From assembly GCF_900156785.1 (NCBI RefSeq), contig NZ_FTOP01000003.1:62001-126000 (forward strand): a stretch of 64,000 nucleotides of DNA, in the 5' to 3' direction. The notes beneath the pieces are model-generated. The model saw only the letters and a list, made by a program, of their open reading frames with translations. It had not been told where the DNA came from and did no database searches. Below, piece after piece: positions 51,875 through 61,028 of the stretch. Each line of letters begins with the position of its first letter. Position 1 is the first letter of the stretch. Made by a program: the position numbers and the translations under genes. This stretch comes from Belliella pelovolcani. Its GTDB lineage: Bacteria > Bacteroidota > Bacteroidia > Cytophagales > Cyclobacteriaceae.

Positions 51875-52594
51875 TTAATTCGATAAACTGATATTTTGTC
51901 CTTTACTGTTGATCACCATCCCGCTTGGAAGTGAGTTTTTTTGTTCGACATCTCTAGGGTCGGTAGGTATAGTGATGGTTTCTATAAGTGTACCATCTTT
52001 ATTGAGTTTGATTCCAGTGAGGTAATTTCCTTGATAGGCACCAGTATCAATATTCCAAGAATTGGAAGCTTCATGAAATTCGGCTTTTGAACCAGCGATT
52101 GGCGTATGTCCGATCACTTGTAGTTTACCCATATGGATCAGTGGTTTTCTGTTCCATAAGACTCCATCAGGGTTGTGGGTGTCAAATGGTGAACCATTTC
52201 CTGAAAATCCTGCATGGGAGACCAATACGTTTTTATTTTCCCAGATTAATGGCATCGTATTCAGCCAACCCAAATAAAAGTAGGGGTCAAGCTTGTGGGT
52301 TTTGAATTGCTCAAGAGTTTCTTTGCCACCATTGTCCAGCCAATGATCGGAATTTGGCTCCCCTTGGAGATACCTGATCATCATGTGCTCGTGATTACCT
52401 TTTAGGAAATGGACAGAGTTTTTGAATACTTTTTTGACTTCGAATGCGAGTCTAATTGTCAATGGAGAAAAGTTTCCTCTATCTACCAGGTCTCCAAGCT
52501 GAATAAGTGTCTCAGTCTTAGGTTCCCAATGGTCCATCAACTTAAGATAAGTATGGAAACATCCGTGCACATCACCAATGATAAAAAGTGACAT
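51875..52594 (-). CDS. PPP-family metallophosphatase
   Basis: This 239-aa protein has the three PPP motifs: IGDVHGC (6-12), LGDLVDRG and LKGNHEHMM, which bind two metal ions. VSHAGFSG and VIGHTPIAG follow. It may be a protein Ser/Thr phosphatase or a diadenosine tetraphosphatase-type hydrolase; the short bacterial PrpA/ApaH-like proteins cannot be split by these motifs. No partner kinase is adjacent. Confidence 0.9.
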   Translation of the reverse strand: MSLFIIGDVHGCFHTYLKLMDHWEPKTETLIQLGDLVDRGNFSPLTIRLAFEVKKVFKNSVHFLKGNHEHMMIRYLQGEPNSDHWLDNGGKETLEQFKTHKLDPYFYLGWLNTMPLIWENKNVLVSHAGFSGNGSPFDTHNPDGVLWNRKPLIHMGKLQVIGHTPIAGSKAEFHEASNSWNIDTGAYQGNYLTGIKLNKDGTLIETITIPTDPRDVEQKNSLPSGMVINSKGQNISLSN

Positions 52595-52856
52595 ATTTTT
52601 TAAGTTTTTTAAATGGATTTTTCAGTGATCAATACCACTGATTACATAACGAAAGTAAGCGATTCTAGCTTATTTTGGGCATTTTTTAATGAAAAAATTG
52701 ACATAAATCTTTGATCTCCAATATCCTATATTCCACAAACAAAATTCCATATATGAAGTTATTTTTTTGATTTGCTTCATTTTGAGGAAATCACTGCTTA
52801 AATTAAAGAAATTTCCAAAATGTGAATATTTGATTGATAACTTTACCTATTTCAGT
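52595..52856. other. Intergenic region without a recognised gene
   Basis: AT-rich divergent gap. The frame of the next gene stays open to 52767 but reads as untranslated leader. A few ATATCC-like units occur near 52720. No RNA gene seen. Confidence 0.4.
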
Positions 52857-53441
52857 ATGAAAAATTTTGCTTCAACTTTCCTAGTCCTCTTGATATTGGG
52901 TACTGGATGCATGTCTCAAAAAGATTATATCGCAGAATATGACTTCAACTATACTGCAAATTTTAAAAGGTATAAAACCTTTGGTTTTGTAGAAAATCCA
53001 GATGATCATGAAGATCTTGAAGTAGTTGAAATTATTCGTCGATCAATCTCCAATAGATTAGGTTCTCAGGGGTTCAAGTTTGACGAAGCAAGACCAGACT
53101 TGTTGGTCAATTATAAAGTCTACAAAGAGGAGGTGAAATATAGAGGTTATGATCAGCCAAATTTTGATTATTGGTTGCAAAGAAAAGGTGCTTTTGTGAC
53201 TGAAGAGGATGAATTCTTGAAAGAAGAAGATAAGGAGAAAGACGAAAACTACAACCGTGTAAAATATGCACAAAACGATGGCATGCTTGTCGTCTTCGTC
53301 ATAGATAATAAAAGAGGAAATACAGTTTGGCAAGGTTACACATCGGCAATATTTGATTACAACTCGCCTGAGTTAAAAACAGACCTTACTCGAGCTACAT
53401 ACAAAGTCATGGATCAATTTAGGGTGTTGACGAGAAATTAA
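52857..53441 (+). CDS. DUF4136 lipoprotein
   Basis: The product is 194 aa from ATG 52857 (MKNFASTFLVLLILGTGC, lipobox Cys18). The upstream in-frame extension to 52767 has no signal character. It matches the DUF4136 pattern, DFNYTANFKRYKTFGFV, RSISNRLGSQGFKFDEARPDLLVNY and QGYTSAIFDY, found in many envelope lipoproteins of Bacteroidota and Proteobacteria with unknown function. A strong terminator follows. Confidence 0.88.
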   Translation: MKNFASTFLVLLILGTGCMSQKDYIAEYDFNYTANFKRYKTFGFVENPDDHEDLEVVEIIRRSISNRLGSQGFKFDEARPDLLVNYKVYKEEVKYRGYDQPNFDYWLQRKGAFVTEEDEFLKEEDKEKDENYNRVKYAQNDGMLVVFVIDNKRGNTVWQGYTSAIFDYNSPELKTDLTRATYKVMDQFRVLTRN

Positions 53442-53462
53442 CAGTTAGAAATTTAAATTTTT

Positions 53463-53500
53463 AAATAGGCTCTTTCTACAGATGGGAGCCTATTTTTATT
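53463..53500 (+). terminator. Rho-independent terminator after the DUF4136 gene
   Basis: AAATAGGCTC and GAGCCTATTT form a 10-bp stem with a 13-nt loop, followed by TTATTTTT. Confidence 0.87.
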
Positions 53501-53549
53501 TTTGCTCAATATTTTCTTTTTCTACCCGAATTCCTCACATATTTGTGAC

Positions 53550-54020
53550 ATGATGGATGATAGATTTCCTTTTTTGAATGAAAAGCTCAATTTTCCTCAA
53601 TTTGAATTTAGGCTTCAAGAAGAGCAGGATGGTAAGCTGAGTATTTTTGATTCATTGAGAAAAAAGTACTTGATCCTGACACCTGAAGAATGGGTGAGAC
53701 AGCATATTATCCAAGTTTTAATTCAAAAATATGAATATCCGAGAAGCTTATTTGCATTGGAAAAGGGATTAAAATACAACCGACTTCAAAAAAGGTTTGA
53801 TGTCTTGGTTCACGACCGAAATGGTCTACCTTTTTTGTTGATAGAATGCAAAGCACCTGAGGTGAAGCTTACCCAAAAAACTGTCGAACAGGTCTGTATT
53901 TATAATAAAACCATCCAAGCTCCATACCTCGGAATCAGTAATGGAAAGCAACATATTTTTTTGAAATTTGAGGAGCTGGCCAATAACTTTATTCAAATCA
54001 GTGATTTGCCTAAAATTTAG
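53550..54020 (+). CDS. Stand-alone type I restriction HsdR N-terminal-like nuclease domain
   Basis: The product is 156 aa from ATG 53550 (MMDDRFPFLNEKLNFPQFEF). A PD-(D/E)xK type core is visible: RFDVLVHD (Asp84) and LLIECKAP (Glu99, Lys101), preceded by PEEWVRQHIIQVLIQKYEYP. This is the HSDR_N_2 family, present as a short single protein in many Bacteroidota without any methylase or specificity subunit. None is near here either, so it is unlikely to be a restriction system. The function is unknown. Confidence 0.88.
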   Translation: MMDDRFPFLNEKLNFPQFEFRLQEEQDGKLSIFDSLRKKYLILTPEEWVRQHIIQVLIQKYEYPRSLFALEKGLKYNRLQKRFDVLVHDRNGLPFLLIECKAPEVKLTQKTVEQVCIYNKTIQAPYLGISNGKQHIFLKFEELANNFIQISDLPKI

Positions 54021-54110
54021 TTTATTGCGTCTGTATTTTATGACAAATGTTGGTTTTTTGATTATATTTAGACATTGAAGAAATGAATATAAGTAACCCC
54101 ATTTTAGGCT

Positions 54111-54821
54111 ATGATTAAAGAAAAAGCAAGTCCCTGCGAACTTTGTTTGAGTAGGAAATTTTCCATGTTTGCAGATTTAACGGACGCTCATCTTTGCAAT
54201 ATTTCCGATAATAAAAACTTTATATCGCACAAAAAAGGGCAGATTTTGTATTACGAAGGCACCAAGCCACTTGGCGTTTTTTGTGTGAGTTCGGGTATTG
54301 TAAAAGTCTTTAAAACAGCCTCCAATGGAAAGGAACAAATCATCAGACTTGCACAGAAAGGTGATTTTCTTGGCTATTCCTCAATGCTTGGCGAAGAAGC
54401 CTATTCAAATACTGCTACCATTGTAGAAGATGCCAAAATTTGTTTTGTACCGAAAGATGTGTTCTTAAAGGTATTGGTCGAAGACAATAATTTCCATAGA
54501 AGATTGACTAAAGCGCTGTGCAACGACCTGGGGATGATGGAGGAGAAGCTCACAGATGCTACACAAAAAACGATCAGAGAGAGGCTTGCTTTTACACTAC
54601 TCAAGCTCAGTGATACTTATGGTGTAGATGGAGGTGAAGGTGAGAAAATAGATGTCGTGCTGACTAGAGAAGAGATTGCAGGTTTAGTTGGTACTGCTAC
54701 CGAAACAGTCATCAGGTTACTGTCGGAATTCAAGAAGGATAATCTGATAGAATTTGAAGGAAAGAAAATCATCGTCAATGATAAAAAAGGACTGGCTAGA
54801 CTGAGTGATTTTTATGGGTAA
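54111..54821 (+). CDS. Crp/Fnr-family transcriptional regulator with N-terminal cysteines
   Basis: This 236-aa protein has a cyclic-nucleotide-type beta-roll (KKGQILYYEGTKPLGVFCVSSGIVKVF, 41-67) and a C-terminal winged helix with LTREEIAGLVGTATETVIRLLSEF. The N-terminus CELC (Cys9, Cys12) and Cys29 resemble FNR cysteines, and a fourth candidate lies in the beta-roll, so it may bind an Fe-S cluster. The spacing differs from E. coli FNR. It is a single gene with a terminator downstream. Control of the nos genes is possible but unsupported by binding sites I could find. Confidence 0.92.
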   Translation: MIKEKASPCELCLSRKFSMFADLTDAHLCNISDNKNFISHKKGQILYYEGTKPLGVFCVSSGIVKVFKTASNGKEQIIRLAQKGDFLGYSSMLGEEAYSNTATIVEDAKICFVPKDVFLKVLVEDNNFHRRLTKALCNDLGMMEEKLTDATQKTIRERLAFTLLKLSDTYGVDGGEGEKIDVVLTREEIAGLVGTATETVIRLLSEFKKDNLIEFEGKKIIVNDKKGLARLSDFYG

Positions 54822-54979
54822 TGTTCATTGTAGTTTAGATAAAGCCATAAGTTGATTAAAACAATTCCAAAGTTTAATTAAAGTTAAATTGAACTTATTT
54901 CACATGCATCAACTTTGGAAAAGTAATCCTAAATATACAACATTAGTTAATGATCAGTAATCAACTACACCATCAGGAG

Positions 54980-55017
54980 AGTCTCGTGTCGATCACATAC
55001 GAGGCTTTTGTTTTTAT
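54980..55017 (+). terminator. Probable terminator downstream of the Crp/Fnr gene
   Basis: AGTCTCGT and ACGAGGCT (one G-T pair) form an 8-bp stem with an 11-nt loop, followed by TTTGTTTTTATTT. It lies 160 nt past the stop, just before the rhodanese gene. Confidence 0.65.
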
Positions 55018-55058
55018 TTAGGTTTTGAACTTTAGCAATGCATCAATGTTCAAGTAGT

Positions 55059-55547
55059 ATGAAATTCATTATCTCAGTCTTTTTCTTGTTTTTAACCACA
55101 TTCGCAATGGTCAATGCTCAGAGTTTCGCTTACAAGACCTTGCTGAAGGGTGTGTATGATTCAGATTTTCCTGTCATTTATCCAGACAATGACTCCTTGA
55201 TCGGGAAAGCCGTATTGCTAGACACGAGAGAAAAGAGAGAGTTTGAAGTAAGTCATTTAGAAAATGCCAAATGGGTAGGTTATGAGACTTTTGACCTTGA
55301 AGTGATGAAAACTATTCCTAAGGATCAAGTAGTGATAGTCTATTGCTCTATAGGAGCGAGAAGTCAGGAGATTGGCAAAAAGCTTCAATCAGCAGGCTAT
55401 ACACAGGTATACAACTTGTATGGAGGAATTTTTCATTGGGTCAATGAAGGTAAGCCGGTCCACAACCAAAACGGTGCGACAAATGCTATTCATCCTTATA
55501 GCAAGACTTGGGGTATTTGGTTGACTAGAGGAGTCAAGCAATATTGA
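55059..55547 (+). CDS. Exported rhodanese-like sulfurtransferase
   Basis: The product is 162 aa from ATG 55059 (MKFIISVFFLFLTTFAMVNA, a Sec signal with likely cleavage before Gln21); an ATG at 55038 would add seven residues. The rhodanese domain has LLDTREKREFEVSHLENA and the active loop YCSIGARS (Cys96). It probably acts in the periplasm as a thiol or sulfur transferase. The C-terminal HPYSKTWGIWLTRGVKQY is shared with similar Bacteroidota proteins. It precedes the DUF547 operon by 329 bp. Confidence 0.9.
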   Translation: MKFIISVFFLFLTTFAMVNAQSFAYKTLLKGVYDSDFPVIYPDNDSLIGKAVLLDTREKREFEVSHLENAKWVGYETFDLEVMKTIPKDQVVIVYCSIGARSQEIGKKLQSAGYTQVYNLYGGIFHWVNEGKPVHNQNGATNAIHPYSKTWGIWLTRGVKQY

Positions 55548-55876
55548 TCCTATATACTGATAGTTGAATTTTAATTTTTGAAACGTTGGTAACATGTTGT
55601 AGCTAATTAAGCTTTGTATTGATATTGGTTGATATTAGAAATTCATGGATATTAGTCTTAAGCAAGCGATAACGCTAAGAAATAAATTGATACTGTCAGA
55701 GAAGCATATCATCTGGTAAAAAGTGGAGCCTAGCATATTTCTCCAAACTGAGCTTTGGAAAAATTGGATCAAAAGTAAAGTATTGATTATTGTATATGAA
55801 AAGACAAAAGCCTACTAAATATGTTCGATTAGTATTCAATCCATAAGCCGACATTACTCGTTAATTGTGTAAAAAA
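55548..55876. other. Intergenic region with ATATT phased units, no recognised gene
   Basis: Units like GATATTGGTT, GATATTAGAA and GGATATTAGT occur at 55620-55657 with a 10-bp step, the complement of those in the Mo-cofactor gaps. The remainder shows no ORF or RNA structure I can support. Confidence 0.5.
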
Positions 55877-56638
55877 ATGAAAGTTCAAATCCTCCTTGCT
55901 TGTATTCTGCTTTTTAACTTATCATGTGGTGCATCCGATTTAGGAGCATTGGGAAGTAGTGCGCCATCCCATGAATTATTTGATCAATTGCTCAAAAAAC
56001 ATGTCACCAAAGACGGTATGGTGGATTATCAGGGCTTCATCAAAGACAAAGCTATACTAAATCAATATTGTGACCTGCTGAGCAAAAATGCGCCTGATCG
56101 CAAGAGTTGGTCTGAAGCTGAACAATTGGCCTACTGGATCAACGCTTACAATGCTTTTACCATCAAATTGATTGTGGATAATTACCCAGTAAAAAGTATT
56201 CAAGATTTGCATCCAAAAATCAAGATTCCCTTGATCAATACTGTCTGGCATATCAAATTCTTCCAGATAGGAGGTCAAGACGCTAGCCTAGATGAAATTG
56301 AACACAAGATCTTGCGTAAGGAATTTGAAGAGCCACGCATTCACTTTGCGATCAATTGTGCCTCTTATTCTTGCCCGCCCTTACTCAACGAGGCCTTTGT
56401 ACCAGCTAAGCTTGATGCTCAATTAGATAAAGTGGCAATAGCATTCATCAATGACCCCAAAAGAAATAAAATCAGTAAAGACAAGGTCGAGATTTCAAAG
56501 ATTTTTTCTTGGTTTAAAGGAGATTTTACAAAAAATGGGAATATAATTGATTACCTTAACCAGTATTCCAAAGTAAAAATCAATACCAAAGCCAAAGTCT
56601 CCCATCTCGATTATGACTGGTCTCTCAACGAAAAGTAA
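55877..56638 (+). CDS. DUF547 lipoprotein
   Basis: The product is 253 aa from ATG 55877 (MKVQILLACILLFNLSC, lipobox Cys17). The DUF547 domain is recognisable by AYWINAYNAFTIKLIVDNYP, INTVWHIKFF, DEIEHKILRKEF, EPRIHFAINCASYSCPPL and KIFSWFKGDF. The HFAINCASxSCP block with two Cys is the family hallmark. DUF547 proteins are widely found near redox and glycosyltransferase genes but lack a proven activity. The stop overlaps the next start by 26 nt. Confidence 0.9.
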   Translation: MKVQILLACILLFNLSCGASDLGALGSSAPSHELFDQLLKKHVTKDGMVDYQGFIKDKAILNQYCDLLSKNAPDRKSWSEAEQLAYWINAYNAFTIKLIVDNYPVKSIQDLHPKIKIPLINTVWHIKFFQIGGQDASLDEIEHKILRKEFEEPRIHFAINCASYSCPPLLNEAFVPAKLDAQLDKVAIAFINDPKRNKISKDKVEISKIFSWFKGDFTKNGNIIDYLNQYSKVKINTKAKVSHLDYDWSLNEK

Positions 56639-57986
56639 ATCAAAGCATTTTGTAATCATAGGCAATGGAATAGCAGGAGTTACATGTGCTAGACACCTAA
56701 GAAAAGCAGATCAAAACTGTCAAATCACAATTATTTCTGGAGAAAGTAAGTATTTCTTTTCAAGAACAGCCCTGATGTATATCTACATGGGGCAAATGAA
56801 ATATGAGCATACCAAGCCTTACGAGGATTGGTTTTGGGAGAAAAATAACATCAATCTGATACAAGCCTGGGTAAGTGAAGTTGACACGGATAATAAACAG
56901 CTGATTTTCTCGGATAAGACCATTTTTGACTATGATGTATTGATCATTGCGTCTGGATCCAAACCCAATAAATTTGGATGGAAAGGCGAAAATCTGAACG
57001 GTGTGCAAGGTCTCTATAGTCTACAAGATTTGGAGTTGATGGAACAGCAAACTCATGGGATTTCAAAAGCAGTTGTTGTAGGAGGTGGTTTGATTGGGGT
57101 CGAAATGGCGGAGATGCTGGCAAGCAGAAAGATTCCCGTGACTTTTCTAGTCAGAGAGCGGAATTTCTGGGATAATATCCTGCCAATGGAAGAAGCAAAA
57201 CTGATCAATCGACATTTATTGGAGCACCATATTGACTTACGTCTAGCTACTGAGTTGGATGAAATCATCGGAGATGAAAATGGCGCTGTGAAAGCTGTCA
57301 AGATCGATTCAGGTGAAACAATTGCTTGCCAGTTTGTAGGATTGACTGTGGGAGTGAGTCCTAATGTAGATTTCCTCAAAGGAACTGCTATTGAATTGGG
57401 TAGAGGGGTGAAAATAGACGGATATTTTAGAACTAACATAGCGGATATATATGCCATTGGAGATTGTGCGGAATTTCTTGAAGCACCTGCTCCGGATAGA
57501 AAGAATATCGAACAAGTATGGTACACAGGAAGAATGCAGGGTGAGACACTTGCCTATAATTTGACCCAAGCCAAGCCAGTCAAGTACCAGCCAGGCATTT
57601 GGTTCAATTCTGCCAAATTCTTTGACATAGAATATCAAACTTACGGTTTTGTCCCTCCAGCATGGGGGAAGGAGTTTGAGAGTTTTTACTGGGAAGACCA
57701 AGGTGGCAAAACAGCCATCAGATTTTTATATTATAAATCAAATCAGCAAATCTCCGGCGTCAATGCCATGGGCTGGAGATTGAGACATGAATATTTTGAT
57801 AATGCCATACAAAAGGGTTTCCAACTCGAAAAAGTTATTTCTGAATTGGGCAAAGCGAGTTTCAATGCGGAATTTTACCAGCCATTTCATCAAGAAGTTT
57901 TGCAACAATACAATACTCAGTTTGGAAAGTCTATCAAGCAGAGCAAACAATCATTTCTCCAAAAACTGATAGGGTCAAGGTTATGA
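56613..57986 (+). CDS. FAD-dependent NAD(P)/disulfide-type oxidoreductase
   Basis: This 457-aa protein has two dinucleotide folds: FVIIGNGIAGVTCARHL (13-29) and AVVVGGGLIGVEMAEML (about 148-164), plus the FAD motif DIYAIGDCAEF. It resembles nitrite reductase- or rubredoxin reductase-type flavoproteins (NirB-like N-terminus), with a C-terminal domain of its own. It overlaps the polyferredoxin gene by 4 nt (ATGA), so the two should act together, for example passing electrons between NAD(P)H and a membrane Fe-S protein. The start at 56613 lies inside the DUF547 gene; no better start is visible. Confidence 0.85.
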   Translation: MTGLSTKSKSKHFVIIGNGIAGVTCARHLRKADQNCQITIISGESKYFFSRTALMYIYMGQMKYEHTKPYEDWFWEKNNINLIQAWVSEVDTDNKQLIFSDKTIFDYDVLIIASGSKPNKFGWKGENLNGVQGLYSLQDLELMEQQTHGISKAVVVGGGLIGVEMAEMLASRKIPVTFLVRERNFWDNILPMEEAKLINRHLLEHHIDLRLATELDEIIGDENGAVKAVKIDSGETIACQFVGLTVGVSPNVDFLKGTAIELGRGVKIDGYFRTNIADIYAIGDCAEFLEAPAPDRKNIEQVWYTGRMQGETLAYNLTQAKPVKYQPGIWFNSAKFFDIEYQTYGFVPPAWGKEFESFYWEDQGGKTAIRFLYYKSNQQISGVNAMGWRLRHEYFDNAIQKGFQLEKVISELGKASFNAEFYQPFHQEVLQQYNTQFGKSIKQSKQSFLQKLIGSRL

Positions 57987-59527
57987 AAATAATGCAAAAA
58001 ATCGGCTTAGGCTTATTTCTACTAGCCATGCTCAGTTTCAGTTTCTTGCCATTCGTTGGTTCTTATCAACTGGAAGCCGATATCGTACGAGCTGAAACCA
58101 AAGATATACACCAAGAGGCCATGCTAGAGATTTTACAACCTATGTATGGTAAGTCTTATGATTCTAACATCAGATTCATAGCCGATTTCAATGAATATTT
58201 CAATGCTTATAATGAAGGCTTGAAAAAAGCAGAAGAATGGGATCGGGTGATATGGGATGATTATGCATTTGCGCTGACCAAGGCCGCTTCAACTGGGCCA
58301 GTTGGCGAGCAGCCTTATTTATACCTTGGAATTACCGTATTACTGGGCGTGATTGGAGCATTGCTGTATATTTTACCACTATATCGCGGTCAACCAGAGG
58401 GGATCAAAAATGATGGTATTTTCTTTTCTTCAATGAAGTCAAGGGGGCTTATTGGCATCTTGACTGGGAGTTGGTTGATTTTGTTTTACATCGTGTTATA
58501 TTGGTTTCCCGAGTATTTGACTAACCTGGTATTGATGGTCGATCCTTTATCTATGGCATTATCAGGCAACCCAGCTTCCCAATGGTTTTTGTATGGTTTT
58601 GTCTATACTTTGGCAATTTTGGTGATGGGAATCAGGATGTTTAGAAAATATCGAGGCAACAATTACCAAATGATTCGAACAGCTTCTGTGATGTTTTTTC
58701 AGCTTGCTTTTGCATTTATGCTACCTGAAATATTGGTTCTACTAAATATGCCATGGCATGATTTCAAGAATATCTGGCCTTTGGACTATTCATTTTTCTA
58801 TGACTACAGATTAGATGGCATGCTGGGCTCTGGTGCATTGGGGATGTTTATGTTGGTTTGGGGAATAATTCTGATTGTGTTAGGAGTTCCCATTTTCACA
58901 TACTTCTATGGCAAAAGGTGGTATTGCAGCTGGGTATGTGGCTGTGGTGGATTGGCTGAGACGCTAGGGGATCCGTATCGTCAGCTTTCTGATAAATCAC
59001 TTAAATCGTGGAAAATTGAGCGCTATTTGATTCATGGAGTCCTGGTATTTGCAGTGGTAATGACGGCTGTCACTTTGGCTAACTACTTCATGGAATTTGA
59101 ATTGCTTGGCTATGCGACCAATGAGCTCCATACAGTCTATGGCTTTATGATAGGCTCTGCATTTGCAGGAGTGATAGGGACTGGCTTTTATCCCTTGATG
59201 GGTAATAGAGTTTGGTGTAGATTTGGGTGCCCATTGGCAGCTTACCTAGGGCTAGTCCAAAGATTCAAGTCCCGTTTCAGAATCACCACCAATGGCGGAC
59301 AATGCATCTCTTGCGGAAACTGCTCTACTTATTGTGAGATGGGAATTGATGTTCGCTGGTATGCTCAGAGAGGACAAAATATTGTCCGGTCTTCTTGTGT
59401 AGGCTGTGGAGTCTGCTCAGCCGTCTGTCCAAGGGGCGTATTGAAATTAGAAAATGCAAATGAAGAAGGTAGAATCAATGACATGCCTATCATCATTGGC
59501 AATAAATCCATAAGCATAAAATCTTAA
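57983..59527 (+). CDS. Membrane polyferredoxin (NosR/NapH-like)
   Basis: This 514-aa protein has an N-terminal helix, a soluble loop, about six more helices and Cys motifs of the NosR/NapH class: YCSWVCGCGG (Cys315, Cys319, Cys321), WCRFGCPLAAY (Cys412, Cys416), then two 4Fe-4S sites CISCGNCSTYC (441-451) and CVGCGVCSAVC (472-482). In NosR and NapH such proteins carry electrons across or along the membrane. The nos operon here has no nosR, so this could fill that need, but the distance (45 kb) and the neighbours argue for its own pathway. It shares a base with the GT gene. Confidence 0.88.
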   Translation: MKIMQKIGLGLFLLAMLSFSFLPFVGSYQLEADIVRAETKDIHQEAMLEILQPMYGKSYDSNIRFIADFNEYFNAYNEGLKKAEEWDRVIWDDYAFALTKAASTGPVGEQPYLYLGITVLLGVIGALLYILPLYRGQPEGIKNDGIFFSSMKSRGLIGILTGSWLILFYIVLYWFPEYLTNLVLMVDPLSMALSGNPASQWFLYGFVYTLAILVMGIRMFRKYRGNNYQMIRTASVMFFQLAFAFMLPEILVLLNMPWHDFKNIWPLDYSFFYDYRLDGMLGSGALGMFMLVWGIILIVLGVPIFTYFYGKRWYCSWVCGCGGLAETLGDPYRQLSDKSLKSWKIERYLIHGVLVFAVVMTAVTLANYFMEFELLGYATNELHTVYGFMIGSAFAGVIGTGFYPLMGNRVWCRFGCPLAAYLGLVQRFKSRFRITTNGGQCISCGNCSTYCEMGIDVRWYAQRGQNIVRSSCVGCGVCSAVCPRGVLKLENANEEGRINDMPIIIGNKSISIKS

Positions 59528-60990
59528 TGATCTTTATTTATATCATCATGGGCATTTATGTCCTTGCGATGCTGTTTATCTTATTGTATAGCTTTGCTCA
59601 GGCAAATTTACTTTATCATTTTTTTAAGTTTAGAAAAAACATCCCTAAGGCAAGTCCTCCTGCTTGGGAAAAGCTTCCTTTTGTGACGATACAACTCCCG
59701 ATTTTCAACGAAAAATATGTTGTCGAGAGGCTTATTGACGCCGCGGCTAAATTCAACTATCCAAAGGACAAGCTTGAGATTCAGCTGCTCGATGATAGTA
59801 CAGATGAAACTGCGGATATTATCAAAAGCTATATTCAAAATTATCCAAAGATCGATTTTCAGTATATTCACAGAACAGATCGGAGAGGATTCAAAGCCGG
59901 TGCACTCAAAGCAGGATTGGAACAGGCAAAAGGTGAATTTATCGCTGTTTTTGATGCAGATTTTGTGCCTGATCCTGATTTTATTCTCCAGACTATCGGG
60001 CATTTTTCGAATGAAAAAATCGGCATGGTACAAAGTCGCTGGACCCATCTGAATGAAGGTTACTCTATTCTGACAAGGCTTCAAGCTTTTGCTTTGGATG
60101 CACATTTTATGGTGGAGCAGATGGGGAGAAATCATCAGCAAGCCTTTATCAATTTCAATGGAACAGGTGGGATTTGGAGAAAATCCTGTATCCTCGATGC
60201 CGGAAATTGGCATGATGATACCTTGACAGAGGATTTAGACTTAAGTTATAGAGCGCAGCAAAAAGGGTGGGAATTTATCTATCGTCCAGATATAAAATCA
60301 CCTGCAGAATTGCCGCCTGTAATGTCTGCGATCAAGTCCCAGCAATTTCGCTGGACGAAAGGTGGCGCTGAGTGTGCTGCAAAACATTTGAAAAATGTCT
60401 GGTTGAATCCTTTTGGGTTGAGAAAAAAACTTCATGCATCAGCACATTTACTCAATGCGGTGATTTTTATTGCGGTGGTGTTTGTAAGTTTATGTAGCAT
60501 TCCACTGTGGTGGGCTTTTCAGCAAGAAATGATTCCCGGAGAGATTTTTAGAGGTGCAGCTGTGTTTTTGGTTGGATTCGTGATTATCGCTTTGGTCTAT
60601 TTCTTCGCCAACTTGAGCTTGGTGGAATTTTCTACAAAAGGAATTTTGAGGTTTCTGTGGGAATTACCCTTATTTCTCTCTGTTTCTATGGGACTTTCCA
60701 TTCACAATGCGCAAGCGGTATGGGAAGGACTAACGGGTAAAAAATCACCTTTTATCCGAACGCCAAAATACAACCTGAGCGAATCAGAGTCTTGGAAGAA
60801 AAATAGCTATCACCAACTCAAGGTACCCATGACAACTTATTTAGAGGGAATAATGTCAGTGGTATTTTTATTTATGGTTGTCATGTCTATTTATTTTCAG
60901 ACCTACGAAATGCTCGTGTTTCATGCGATGCTGGCACTAGGTTTTACGCTAGTCAGTATCGAATCTTTCAAAAGCTACAGGTTGAAGTAA
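59527..60990 (+). CDS. Processive family 2 glycosyltransferase (membrane)
   Basis: This 487-aa protein has an N-terminal membrane helix, a GT2 domain with PIFNEKYVVERLIDAA, DDSTDETADII, AVFDADFVPDPDF, TLTEDLDLSYRAQQKGW and the Q-x-x-R-W motif in SQQFRWTKGG. A C-terminal group of about four helices follows. This is the cellulose synthase-like (CsuA/CESA) type that extends or transfers sugars to lipid acceptors. It overlaps the polyferredoxin stop by one base. The sugar and acceptor are unknown. Confidence 0.93.
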   Translation: MIFIYIIMGIYVLAMLFILLYSFAQANLLYHFFKFRKNIPKASPPAWEKLPFVTIQLPIFNEKYVVERLIDAAAKFNYPKDKLEIQLLDDSTDETADIIKSYIQNYPKIDFQYIHRTDRRGFKAGALKAGLEQAKGEFIAVFDADFVPDPDFILQTIGHFSNEKIGMVQSRWTHLNEGYSILTRLQAFALDAHFMVEQMGRNHQQAFINFNGTGGIWRKSCILDAGNWHDDTLTEDLDLSYRAQQKGWEFIYRPDIKSPAELPPVMSAIKSQQFRWTKGGAECAAKHLKNVWLNPFGLRKKLHASAHLLNAVIFIAVVFVSLCSIPLWWAFQQEMIPGEIFRGAAVFLVGFVIIALVYFFANLSLVEFSTKGILRFLWELPLFLSVSMGLSIHNAQAVWEGLTGKKSPFIRTPKYNLSESESWKKNSYHQLKVPMTTYLEGIMSVVFLFMVVMSIYFQTYEMLVFHAMLALGFTLVSIESFKSYRLK

Positions 60991-61028
60991 CCAAGTTCAA
61001 ACCCTTTCTTTTCACCAAATCAAAAATT

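Noticed and set aside
53550-54020. Possible restriction-modification system
   Set aside because: Only an HsdR N-terminal-like domain is present; no methylase, specificity subunit or helicase part is nearby.
54111-54821. Crp/Fnr protein as regulator of the nos operon
   Set aside because: I found no FNR-type TTGAT-N4-ATCAA site before ric or nosZ; the Rrf2-type palindrome is the better candidate.
59608-60213. 201-codon open frame on the minus strand
   Set aside because: It is antisense to the membrane glycosyltransferase with its QxxRW motif; no independent support.
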